From positions 4,092,001 to 4,156,000 of the forward strand of contig NZ_CP017770.1 in the NCBI RefSeq assembly GCF_001857945.1: 64,000 nucleotides of DNA. Reading direction: 5' to 3'. A program made the translations under genes and the position numbers. The DNA comes from Paenibacillus crassostreae. GTDB lineage: Bacteria > Bacillota > Bacilli > Paenibacillales > Paenibacillaceae. The notes below the pieces were generated by a model. That model saw only the letters and a program-made list of their open reading frames with translations, searched no databases and was not told the origin of the DNA. Position 1 is the stretch's first letter; every line of letters begins with the position of its first letter. This document shows, in pieces, positions 53,850 through 61,930 of the stretch.

Positions 53850-55337
53850 ATGAAGCAAATTGCCCAATCGTTAAAAGAAGGTCGCGTAATATCTACATCA
53901 TCAGAACAAGTGAAAGTTTATGATCGTTCACTACACACACATGATACAGATCATTTACTCTTGATTAAAGTAGAAGGTAAAAAATTTATAATGGCGGTTG
54001 GCAATGGTGAATTATTTAATAGTCTAGCTGGGGATATACAAGATGAGGGATATAAGTTATGCCCGCTAACTCATGAGAACAGAATTGTTCTAGCCAAGTA
54101 TTTCTCACATCTATCACCGAAAGCCTTCGGAAGACAGTCTACTACATTTGGTTTGGGAGATCGCTTGGGAATTGCAGGTCCAGGACATTTATCCACGTTA
54201 CGAGGTCGTAAAGTTTCACCAATTCTTGCACAACAAAGTATTCGTGAACTTGCTCTGACTGGACGAACTTATCTTGATGTACTAGACGCCGCAAGTTATG
54301 CTGCATTTCAAGAGGGATTCAGAGACGGCTACGGTGCTGATGGGGATCATCTGAAAGAAGAATCAGATATTCAAATGTCTATCGATCTAGGATTTACGAT
54401 GTTGACACTAGATTGTTCTGAGAAGATTCCAAGTGACATTCAGGATTTGAATGATATTGAATTAGATGCTAGATATGAGCAATTGTCAGAAGAGATTCGC
54501 AACGGTTATGAAGATAGATACCTAGATCAATCCTTCCAAATTGGTGAGGAAACTGTTACTTTCGATCGTAAAGAATTCATGAAATGTGTCCTTATTTATA
54601 ATGAAGCTATTCCATTCATGTCGTATATTTATGATAAATATATTAAATCAGTAGATCGTGAGATAGATTTTGAGATTTCAATTGATGAAACGATGACACC
54701 AACATCACCAGAAGCTCATTTCTTCGTTGCATCTGAGTTAGATCGTCTACAGGTTAATATATTCAGTATGGCTCCAAGATTTTGTGGCGAATTCCAAAAA
54801 GGAATAGATTATATTGGTGACCTTCAGCAATTTGAGCAAGAACTACGTATTCATGCAGCGATTGCTGATCACTTCGGATTTAAGTTGAGTATCCATTCGG
54901 GTAGTGATAAATTCAGTGTATTTCCTATAGTTGCAAAATATACAAAAGGTCGCTTCCATGTCAAAACAGCAGGTACGAACTGGTTGGAAGCTGTCAGAAC
55001 GATATCAAAAGAGAATCCTTCATTATACCGTAGAATGCATGCCTATGCGCTGGAACATTTCCACGAAGCCAAAGCATATTACCATGTAACAACTAATATT
55101 TCTAAGATCAAACCTTTAGATCAAGTGACTGATGAGCAACTGCCTGATTATATGGAAGAAGATAATGCACGTCAATTAATTCATATCACTTATGGTATTT
55201 TACTGAAGGCACAAGATGAATCTGGACAAAGTCTATTCAGTAAAGAGTTCTTTGATACACTTGAGAAGAAAGAAGATGCCTTTGAGAAATCCCTCAAATC
55301 GCATATTGGTAAACACTTGGATTTACTAGGTGTATAA
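53850..55337 (+). CDS. uxaE: Tagaturonate/fructuronate epimerase UxaE
   Basis: UxaE interconverts D-tagaturonate and D-fructuronate, joining galacturonate and glucuronate catabolism. The 495 residues fit the UxaE family described from Thermotoga: FGLGDRLGIAGPGHLSTLRG near 94-113, LAQQSIRELALTGRTYLDVL, DGYGADGDHLKEESDIQ with metal-binding-type His and Asp near 155-170, and LSIHSGSDKFSVFPIVAKY followed by HVKTAGTNWLEAVR. ATATGGAGG precedes the ATG, 18 bp after larC. It is the last gene of the operon and is followed by a terminator. Recognition is from remembered family motifs, so the call is firm for the family and moderate for the exact substrate. Confidence 0.85.
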   Translation: MKQIAQSLKEGRVISTSSEQVKVYDRSLHTHDTDHLLLIKVEGKKFIMAVGNGELFNSLAGDIQDEGYKLCPLTHENRIVLAKYFSHLSPKAFGRQSTTFGLGDRLGIAGPGHLSTLRGRKVSPILAQQSIRELALTGRTYLDVLDAASYAAFQEGFRDGYGADGDHLKEESDIQMSIDLGFTMLTLDCSEKIPSDIQDLNDIELDARYEQLSEEIRNGYEDRYLDQSFQIGEETVTFDRKEFMKCVLIYNEAIPFMSYIYDKYIKSVDREIDFEISIDETMTPTSPEAHFFVASELDRLQVNIFSMAPRFCGEFQKGIDYIGDLQQFEQELRIHAAIADHFGFKLSIHSGSDKFSVFPIVAKYTKGRFHVKTAGTNWLEAVRTISKENPSLYRRMHAYALEHFHEAKAYYHVTTNISKIKPLDQVTDEQLPDYMEEDNARQLIHITYGILLKAQDESGQSLFSKEFFDTLEKKEDAFEKSLKSHIGKHLDLLGV

Positions 55338-55395
55338 ATTTCAACGAATCCACGTTATTCTTGAATATACGTGCATGGTCAACCCGTAATAAAGA

Positions 55396-55436
55396 AAGGC
55401 GATCTTCTGTTCATAATTCGAACGGAAGATCGCCTG
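55396..55436. terminator. Bidirectional terminator between uxaE and the PpiC gene
   Basis: GGCGATCTTC pairs perfectly with GAAGATCGCC, with further pairing of GTTC and GAAC towards the loop. TGTTTCATTTTT follows on the plus strand and TTTCTTTATT on the minus strand, so it serves both convergent genes. Confidence 0.75.
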
Positions 55437-55453
55437 TTTCATTTTTGTGTGAC

Positions 55454-56656
55454 TTATTCAACTGTTGTTTCAGTAGTCTCAGGGGTTTCAGTAGTCTCAG
55501 TTGTTTCGGTTGTTTCAGTTGTTTCCTCATCTACTTCCAAAGTATTCACAACATCAGCATTTTCTTGAAGTTCTGCTAACCATGTGGTAGATAAAGTTGA
55601 AAGTTGTTGATTGGTTAACGTATCCTTAATTTTAGCCGATGACTCTTCAAGTGTTGCTGTGTGGGCTTCTTTGTGGTCCGTAGTTTTAATAATATGGAAT
55701 CCATAACCATAGGAAGATTCTACAATATCACTAATCTGATCTTTTTCTAAGGCAAATGCAACCTTTTCAAAAGCTTCATCCATCGTGCCACGAGCGAAGA
55801 AGTTTAAGTCTCCACCTGCATCCTTAGAACCGGGATCAATTGATTTCTCAGTTGCTATTGTTGCGAAATCAGCTCCGCCTTCTAATTCCTTCAAGATGCT
55901 TTCTGCTTCTTCTTTCGTAGATACTAAGATGTGAGAAGCTCTAACTTGCTCAGCTGTATCAAATGCACCAACATTAGTATCGAAATATTCTTTAATTTCT
56001 TCATCCGTAATGGATATTTGTGGTTCAACTAATTTGCGAATTTTCACTTGAACTAACATTTCTTTCTCAAGATCTTCTACTGCCATACCAGATGAAGTAA
56101 GTGCAGTTTCAAATTCGGCTTCACTTGGGAAATTTGCTTTGAGTAAATCTATTTCTTTTGTTACGTCTTCATCTGTAACTGTAATATTTGCTTTCTTGAC
56201 TTCTTGTTCAATGAGTTCTTCCGTAATAAGGTTGCTTAGTGTTTGCTTCCCGCCAACTTCAACCAACTGGTTATAAAGGGTGTCCTTAGTTATATCAACT
56301 CCATTAACAGTAGCAACGGATTCGTTTCCTCCACCGCCGTTAAAAGGAGGCTTAATAAGAACGATCACTAGAACGACTGCTAGCAAAATGGAAATACCGA
56401 TCCATGTTTTAGGATTGCTATTATTAGCTGGTGGAACAACTGCTGTTATATGATCTGATGTATTCTCATTGCTTATTGGATCTAATGATTCATTCTCAAC
56501 TTCAATAACTTCAGCATCATTTTCTATTACTTGATTTTCAACTACTACATTATCAATAGTTTCATTTTCAGTAATCTCGTTGTTTTCGACGTTCGCTTCT
56601 TCGCGTTTTCCTTCAAACGATTGTTCCTCTGGATTCTCTATTTCTTTGTCTGTCAT
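55454..56656 (-). CDS. Membrane-anchored PpiC-type peptidyl-prolyl isomerase (SurA/PrsA-like)
   Basis: A 400-residue foldase facing the outside. The first 80 residues are a very acidic cytoplasmic stretch (ENNEITENETIDNVVVENQ). One transmembrane helix, TWIGISILLAVVLVIVLI, spans about 84-101. A SurA-like chaperone domain (about 112-235, VATVNGVDITKDTLYNQLVE) is followed by the parvulin domain (about 240-345): VRASHILVSTKEEAESILKE, GGDLNFFARGTMDEAFEKVA and YGYGFHIIKTTD. The C-terminal 25 residues are a TTE repeat. Unlike PrsA there is no lipobox. It probably helps fold secreted proteins. Confidence 0.9.
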   Translation of the reverse strand: MTDKEIENPEEQSFEGKREEANVENNEITENETIDNVVVENQVIENDAEVIEVENESLDPISNENTSDHITAVVPPANNSNPKTWIGISILLAVVLVIVLIKPPFNGGGGNESVATVNGVDITKDTLYNQLVEVGGKQTLSNLITEELIEQEVKKANITVTDEDVTKEIDLLKANFPSEAEFETALTSSGMAVEDLEKEMLVQVKIRKLVEPQISITDEEIKEYFDTNVGAFDTAEQVRASHILVSTKEEAESILKELEGGADFATIATEKSIDPGSKDAGGDLNFFARGTMDEAFEKVAFALEKDQISDIVESSYGYGFHIIKTTDHKEAHTATLEESSAKIKDTLTNQQLSTLSTTWLAELQENADVVNTLEVDEETTETTETTETTETPETTETTVE

Positions 56657-56938
56657 TACTTTGTAATCCTCCTTTTAATATATGCACACTATCTAGAACT
56701 TAGTTTAGCAGATGTTGTGAATTCATTCCTTAAGAGTTTATAAAAAAATATGAATTTATTTAAGGGAATTTTAATTTTTATCGCTATAATCTAGCATAAT
56801 ACGAAAGTTATAGAGTATAAATGGACTAAACGATCCTATATCTTATATAATTGATTACAGATTCATGTGGTATTAGAAACATAGCGAAATATGCTTATTT
56901 TCGAGAAAAATGATAAATAGGGAGAATGACTATCGTTG

Positions 56939-57985
56939 ATGACGTCGTTTAAGGAAAGTCTTCAAATTCCAGCGGTTAAAAGAATTATTGTTCTAGTAAC
57001 GTTGATCTTGGCGCTTTACTTTTTTAGAAGTATGATGAATCTATTATTAATCACCTTTATTATTACTTATCTGGTGAATCGACTGCATTCATTTCTCACA
57101 AGAAAGGTTACAAGTCGATTAAAGATTAATGGGAACGTATTAGTTGTCATTTTATATGCTCTTGTACTGACAGCACTGACGCTAGGTACATATAATTATG
57201 CTCCAAAACTTATATCACAGTTAAATGATCTTCTGCAGCAAGTGATTTCCTTTTACAGTAAACCATTTGAACCAACAGATAATAAAATTTTGAACTATTT
57301 GATGGAATCGCTTCGTAAGATTGATGTAGTGAGTTATGTTGATCAAGGCGTAAGTATTATTATGAAGACAATTTCTGATATTGGTACATGGAGTTTAAAT
57401 ATTGGAATAGCGTTGATTATGAGTTTGTTCTTCATGCTGGAGAAGGAGAAAGTAACTCATTTCAGTGCGAAATTTAAGGAAAGTAAATTTGGTTATTTCT
57501 ATGATGAGTTAGCTTATTTTGGTCAGAAGTTTGTATTTTCTTTTGGTAAAGTAATAGAAGTTCAATTTCTTATTTCTATTATTAATTGTCTGATATCAAC
57601 ATTTTTCCTTTGGATGATGGGGTTTACAAATTTATTTGCTCTAGCAATCATGATCTTTCTTCTAGGCTTAGTGCCAGTCGTTGGGGTATTTGTTTCATTA
57701 GTCCCTTTATGTGCTATTGCATTCAAAATAGGTGGAATAATCAAAGTAGTGTATGTACTTATTATGGTCGCGGCATTACATGCTTTTGAGGCTTATTTCA
57801 TGAATCCTAAATTTATGTCCTCTAAGACGCATTTACCGATTTTCTATACTTTTACTGTTCTGATCGTATTTGAACATTTCATGGGAGTGTGGGGATTGAT
57901 TCTAGGCGTTCCGATTTTTATGTTTGTACTCGATTTACTAGAAGTACCCATTTTGGAACCGATCAAAAAGAAAAAACTAAAATGA
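56939..57985 (+). CDS. AI-2E family transporter (YtvI/PerM-like membrane protein)
   Basis: A 348-residue polytopic protein with about seven or eight hydrophobic segments. VTLILALYFFRSMMNLLLIT and the N-terminal helix pair, NYAPKLISQLNDLLQQV as the amphipathic middle, and LLGLVPVVGVFVSLVPLCAI near 240-259 are typical of the AI-2E/UPF0118 family. VWGLILGVPIFMFVLDLLE near the end is the family C-terminal motif. Members export various small molecules or Na+; AI-2 export applies only to a few. TTG 56936 is an alternative start; GGGAG is rather far upstream. A terminator follows. Confidence 0.9.
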   Translation: MTSFKESLQIPAVKRIIVLVTLILALYFFRSMMNLLLITFIITYLVNRLHSFLTRKVTSRLKINGNVLVVILYALVLTALTLGTYNYAPKLISQLNDLLQQVISFYSKPFEPTDNKILNYLMESLRKIDVVSYVDQGVSIIMKTISDIGTWSLNIGIALIMSLFFMLEKEKVTHFSAKFKESKFGYFYDELAYFGQKFVFSFGKVIEVQFLISIINCLISTFFLWMMGFTNLFALAIMIFLLGLVPVVGVFVSLVPLCAIAFKIGGIIKVVYVLIMVAALHAFEAYFMNPKFMSSKTHLPIFYTFTVLIVFEHFMGVWGLILGVPIFMFVLDLLEVPILEPIKKKKLK

Positions 57986-57997
57986 ATTTCATAAATA

Positions 57998-58036
57998 ATA
58001 AAATCCTAACCATTATGGTTAGGGTTTTATATTTTG
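57998..58036 (+). terminator. Terminator after the AI-2E family gene
   Basis: AAAATCCTAACC pairs with GGTTAGGGTTTT across a 5-nt loop, followed by ATATTTT. It starts 13 bp after the stop codon. Confidence 0.85.
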
Positions 58037-58116
58037 ACAGAGACGGATACCCTAAAGTGATACGAAGTATCGCTAACATCGGAAGGATAAACTCCTGTTG
58101 GTGCCATTCACTGTAG

Positions 58117-58554
58117 TTAAAGATGTGAATACGTGCCGGGTTGTTTATCATGGTGATTTCCATGTTTATGATTCAGCGTTTTCTTTATTTTATCAGGTAG
58201 TTTCTGCTTGATCATTTCACCTTTTTCTTTACTTATCTTACCTGACTTAACGACCTCGTCTATTTTTTTGAATTGTATCTCATTTATTTTTTTGGTGAAT
58301 GTTTCTTCGTCCCATCCTTTACGATCTTGAGCGATTTGAATAAGGGTCTTACCTTTCTGCCATTCGCTCATTAATTCCTTCGGTTCCATACCTAATAGAT
58401 CAGCTGCATCCTTTGTGATCCTACCATGGTGGTGATGTTTGTGATGCCCATTGGTAGGGGGAGCAGTAGACGCACTTATTTGTGCTCCGCTAATTATTTG
58501 ACAGGCTAATGTCGTGCTTAAGATTAATTTTATTAGGGTTCTCTTATGGTTCAT
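58117..58554 (-). CDS. Small secreted His-rich protein
   Basis: A 145-residue protein with a signal peptide (RTLIKLILSTTLACQIISGA, likely cut after a following Ala-Ser). GHHKHHHHGR just after the signal and HKHGNHHDK near the end make both ends histidine-rich. The middle, LLGMEPKELMSEWQKGKTLI with AQDRKGWDEETF and VKSGKISKEKGEMIKQKLPD, resembles the helical repeats of DUF2680-like secreted proteins. Extracellular metal binding is possible but unproved. GAGGTG overlaps GTG 58566, so ATG 58554 is preferred. It stands alone, divergent from the FUSC-like gene. Confidence 0.75.
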   Translation of the reverse strand: MNHKRTLIKLILSTTLACQIISGAQISASTAPPTNGHHKHHHHGRITKDAADLLGMEPKELMSEWQKGKTLIQIAQDRKGWDEETFTKKINEIQFKKIDEVVKSGKISKEKGEMIKQKLPDKIKKTLNHKHGNHHDKQPGTYSHL

Positions 58555-58700
58555 GCTTTTGTTCACCTCTGGTTACTTTTACTTTCCAGAATTAGTATGA
58601 ACCATTCTCAGGATTTCATGCATAATAACAACAGTTGTATTGTATCAATTGGATAGCATAAGGGTAATACACTATATCTATGGTAGAGGAGGCGATGAAG

Positions 58701-59774
58701 ATGACTTTTGGTGCTCGAATGCTTAAAACAGGGATTGCAGTTACATTGGCTTTATATCTAAGTTCTTGGCTGGAATTATCACCTCCCGTGATTGCTGCTG
58801 TTGCTGCTATATTTGCTATGCAACCATCAATCTATCGTTCATGGAGGTATTTCCTAGATCAAATACAGACGAATACGTTAGGTGCTGCCATAGCTATGCT
58901 CGCAGGTTATTTTTTCTCAAGTGAGCCTATTGCTATTGGACTTGTGTGTATACTTGTTATCATGATTTGTCTTAAATTAAATATGGGTGATACGATTGGT
59001 TTGACCCTCGTTACAGTCATATCTGTAATGGAAGCCTCAGGACAGTGGGATTTCGCGTTGAATCGATTCACACTGAGTATTATTGGTATTGTCTCGGCAT
59101 TTCTAATCAATATTATGGTCATGCCACCCAGACCCAAGCAACAACTAAACGGTCAAATACAAGGGGTATTCGATCAAATGTCCTTATTACTTCGGACCTC
59201 AATAACGGATGAAATGAAGGAGAATATATTTAGAGATGAGAAGAATAAATTAGAAAGTGATTTAAATTCATTATCGGATAAGTACACATTATTCGAGGAG
59301 GAATCCAAGAAACTCAAGAAGAGTTCACTGCGGGATAGCAAGCTGATCGTGGTCTATAAGCAAATGGTGAGTACGTTGAAAAAGGGTCAAGCAGTTCTTG
59401 CTGAAGTTGACGAGCATTATTTTCAATCAGACCGCTTAGTAGAAACGGATCAGGAGTTTACAGATGAAATCATTTTGTTAACGAAATTCCATGAACATAT
59501 TCTGCTGAAATTTAATCATATGCTCAAGCCCAATACAACAGAGGCACTGTTAACAGAAGAGACTAGTGATGAATTTATTAAAAGAAATATCCAACGTAGT
59601 ATCGATCAAGAAGGTGGGTATTCCTTCCGATTAACAATCGTCGCAGCTTCGATGTATGAATATGGATATCAATTGAATCGTCTAAATCGATTGGTAGATA
59701 ATTATCTCAAGAATGATATGGAAAGTGATAATTCTAACACTAAAGGTACTGCAATGAAGAGTTGGTTAAGATAA
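58701..59774 (+). CDS. Aromatic acid exporter family (FUSC/YgaE-like) membrane protein
   Basis: A 357-residue protein. The first 140 residues carry four to six membrane helices: MLKTGIAVTLALYLSSWLEL, SPPVIAAVAAIFAMQPSIYR with the family's conserved QPS, NTLGAAIAMLAGYFF and VTVISVMEAS. A long cytoplasmic helical domain, rich in charged residues, follows to the end. This is the layout of Bacillus YgaE/YqjA and of ArAE exporters. AGGAGG fits ATG 58701 better than the in-frame ATGs at 58680 and 58695. The substrate is unknown. Confidence 0.85.
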   Translation: MTFGARMLKTGIAVTLALYLSSWLELSPPVIAAVAAIFAMQPSIYRSWRYFLDQIQTNTLGAAIAMLAGYFFSSEPIAIGLVCILVIMICLKLNMGDTIGLTLVTVISVMEASGQWDFALNRFTLSIIGIVSAFLINIMVMPPRPKQQLNGQIQGVFDQMSLLLRTSITDEMKENIFRDEKNKLESDLNSLSDKYTLFEEESKKLKKSSLRDSKLIVVYKQMVSTLKKGQAVLAEVDEHYFQSDRLVETDQEFTDEIILLTKFHEHILLKFNHMLKPNTTEALLTEETSDEFIKRNIQRSIDQEGGYSFRLTIVAASMYEYGYQLNRLNRLVDNYLKNDMESDNSNTKGTAMKSWLR

Positions 59775-59900
59775 TTGGTATGATGCACAGAATTATGTGG
59801 TCATCATGTTATGTGGGCTTATTTCCTGTTATAATACATAACAAGCTTTTACAGATAGAGAGTAATCTTATTATTGGATAGAAGATAAGAGGGGGATACG

Positions 59901-61739
59901 ATGACTCAATCAAATCAATGGTATAGGTCAACATTAGCGGATTGTATGCCTGAGCTAGTCGCCACAGCACGTGGAGATCTTAAGGCAACATTAGCAGTAA
60001 TCAATGTGAAGTTAGTGAATGTTATTTCAGGTGAAATTCTACCAGGGATGTCTATTGCAATCCGAGATGCTAGAATAGCATACGTAGGAAAAGATATTAG
60101 TCATACGATCGATGAGAACACAATCGTAGTTGATGCCCAAGGCAAATATGCTGCACCAGGACTTTTGGATGGGCACTGTCATATTGAGAGTACACAACTA
60201 ACAGTAACTGAATTCGCAAAGGCAGTACTTCCTCTTGGCACGACAGGAGGATTCTTTGATGCACATGAGATATCTAATGTTATGGGACTAAGAGGTCTAC
60301 GATTCATGTTAGAAGAAGCAAGAAGTACGCCGTTAGCGGCTTATATGCAGGTTGCTTCATGTGTTCCTTCTACACATCCAGGACTAGAGACAACTGGTGC
60401 TTTCATTGGACCCGAAGAAGTGGCAGAAGCATTAAGATGGGGTCCAGATATGATTGGATTAGGTGAAGTGATGAACTTCCCTGGTGTTGTATATGGGGAT
60501 GACAGAATGATTCGTGAAATCCAAGAGACACTTCGAGCAGGAAAATATGCAGATGGTCACTTTACGTGGAACTCGGATGACTGGCGTTTGCCGGTATATG
60601 CAGCTAGTGGTATAAGTGGAGATCATGAGTGTGTAACGAAGGAGGATGTAATTGAACGCATTCGACTTGGAATGTACGCCAAAATGAGACAGGGATCCGC
60701 TTGGCATGATGTAGCTGAGACCATAAAAGCTCATACTGAAGATGGAATTGACACGAGACGTATGATGCTGGTAACAGATGATCGGAGTTCTGAATCATTA
60801 CTAAGAGAAGGCCATATCAATTTTGTAGTACGACATGCGATTGCTCAAGGGGTGAAGCCAGTTACTGCCTTCCAAATGGCTACTATTAATACGGCTGAAA
60901 GATTTGGTGTATCAAGAGATATTGGATCAATAACTCCAGGTTCTTGTGCAGATATCATCTTGTTAGATGGAAATCTATCTGATGTAGATGTTGTGATGAC
61001 CATTGCTGCGGGTCAAGTCGTAGCTAAGAATGGTCAAATGACTGCGACATGGACTGGATACCAAATTCCTGAGGAAGCGTTTAAGACTGTTCATATTGGA
61101 CGTCAACTTGTTGAAGATGATTTCAAGATTGTGGCTCCAATAGCTGATGGAGTGATTGGTGCTAAAGCAATCGAAGTCGTAGAGAATCATGTGGATACCC
61201 GTGAACAAAATACAATAGTTAAGGTAGAAAATCATCATGTTAATCTGAATGATTCTGATAATCTTTGCAAAATGGCTGTTTTTGAACGTCATGGAATAAA
61301 CGGTGGTCACGCACTAGGGATACTAATGGGTGTTGGGTTAAAAATTCCGGCAGCCATTGCTATGACAGTAGCACATGATAGTCATAATTTAACGGTGATA
61401 GGGAATAATGATGTACTTATGGCGAAGGCAGGGAACATGGCTGTGGACATGCAAGGTGGTGTAGTCATGGTGACTGAAGAAGAGACCACTGTATTTCCAC
61501 TTCCAGTAGGTGGATTGATGTCCCCTGAGCCATTTGAGAAGGTTGCTCTTCAATCAGAAGCGATCAGTCAAGCATTGTTAAAGGCAGGTTGTACTCTCAA
61601 TAATGTATTCATGACCTTGTCTCTTTTATGTTTAGTCGTTATCCCTGAAATTCGCTTATCGGATAAAGGACTGGTGCGTATATCAGCAGACGGGATTGAA
61701 ATTATACCTTTATTTAATGAAGTAGTTGAAAATCAGTGA
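59901..61739 (+). CDS. ade: Adenine deaminase
   Basis: This enzyme deaminates adenine to hypoxanthine for purine salvage, using a two-metal site of the amidohydrolase superfamily. In the 612 residues, AAPGLLDGHCHIESTQLTV near 85-103 holds the first metal histidines, GGFFDAHEISNVMGLRG, ADGHFTWNSDDWRLPVYAAS and SGDHECVTKEDVIERI the next, and TDDRSSESLLREGHINFV near 300 the aspartate. The C-terminal Ade domain has HGINGGHALGILMGVGLKIP and ends LPVGGLMSPEPFEKV. GAGGGGG precedes ATG 59901. A TATAAT box lies at 59830; no purine riboswitch was recognised. The gene is monocistronic with its own terminator. Confidence 0.94.
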   Translation: MTQSNQWYRSTLADCMPELVATARGDLKATLAVINVKLVNVISGEILPGMSIAIRDARIAYVGKDISHTIDENTIVVDAQGKYAAPGLLDGHCHIESTQLTVTEFAKAVLPLGTTGGFFDAHEISNVMGLRGLRFMLEEARSTPLAAYMQVASCVPSTHPGLETTGAFIGPEEVAEALRWGPDMIGLGEVMNFPGVVYGDDRMIREIQETLRAGKYADGHFTWNSDDWRLPVYAASGISGDHECVTKEDVIERIRLGMYAKMRQGSAWHDVAETIKAHTEDGIDTRRMMLVTDDRSSESLLREGHINFVVRHAIAQGVKPVTAFQMATINTAERFGVSRDIGSITPGSCADIILLDGNLSDVDVVMTIAAGQVVAKNGQMTATWTGYQIPEEAFKTVHIGRQLVEDDFKIVAPIADGVIGAKAIEVVENHVDTREQNTIVKVENHHVNLNDSDNLCKMAVFERHGINGGHALGILMGVGLKIPAAIAMTVAHDSHNLTVIGNNDVLMAKAGNMAVDMQGGVVMVTEEETTVFPLPVGGLMSPEPFEKVALQSEAISQALLKAGCTLNNVFMTLSLLCLVVIPEIRLSDKGLVRISADGIEIIPLFNEVVENQ

Positions 61740-61746
61740 AGTCACA

Positions 61747-61787
61747 AAAAACGGATATCATTTATAAAAAGTGATATCCGTTTGAAT
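61747..61787 (+). terminator. Terminator after ade
   Basis: AAACGGATATCA pairs with TGATATCCGTTT across a short AT loop; the downstream T-run is weak (TTTGAATATT). It starts 8 bp after the stop. Confidence 0.7.
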
Positions 61788-61930
61788 ATTAGATTTCTTG
61801 ATTTCTCTGCCATAGCTTGTTACAATAGTTTATGTCATGCAAACAATAAAATAAAAATTACATACTATTACTATCGTAGTATAACATATCACAATATTAT
61901 TGTCAAACAAAGTTAGGGGATGAAACATTC

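Noticed and set aside
59775..59900. Purine riboswitch upstream of adenine deaminase
   Set aside because: The 126-bp gap has a TATAAT box but none of the conserved purine aptamer loops, and it is too short for aptamer plus expression platform.
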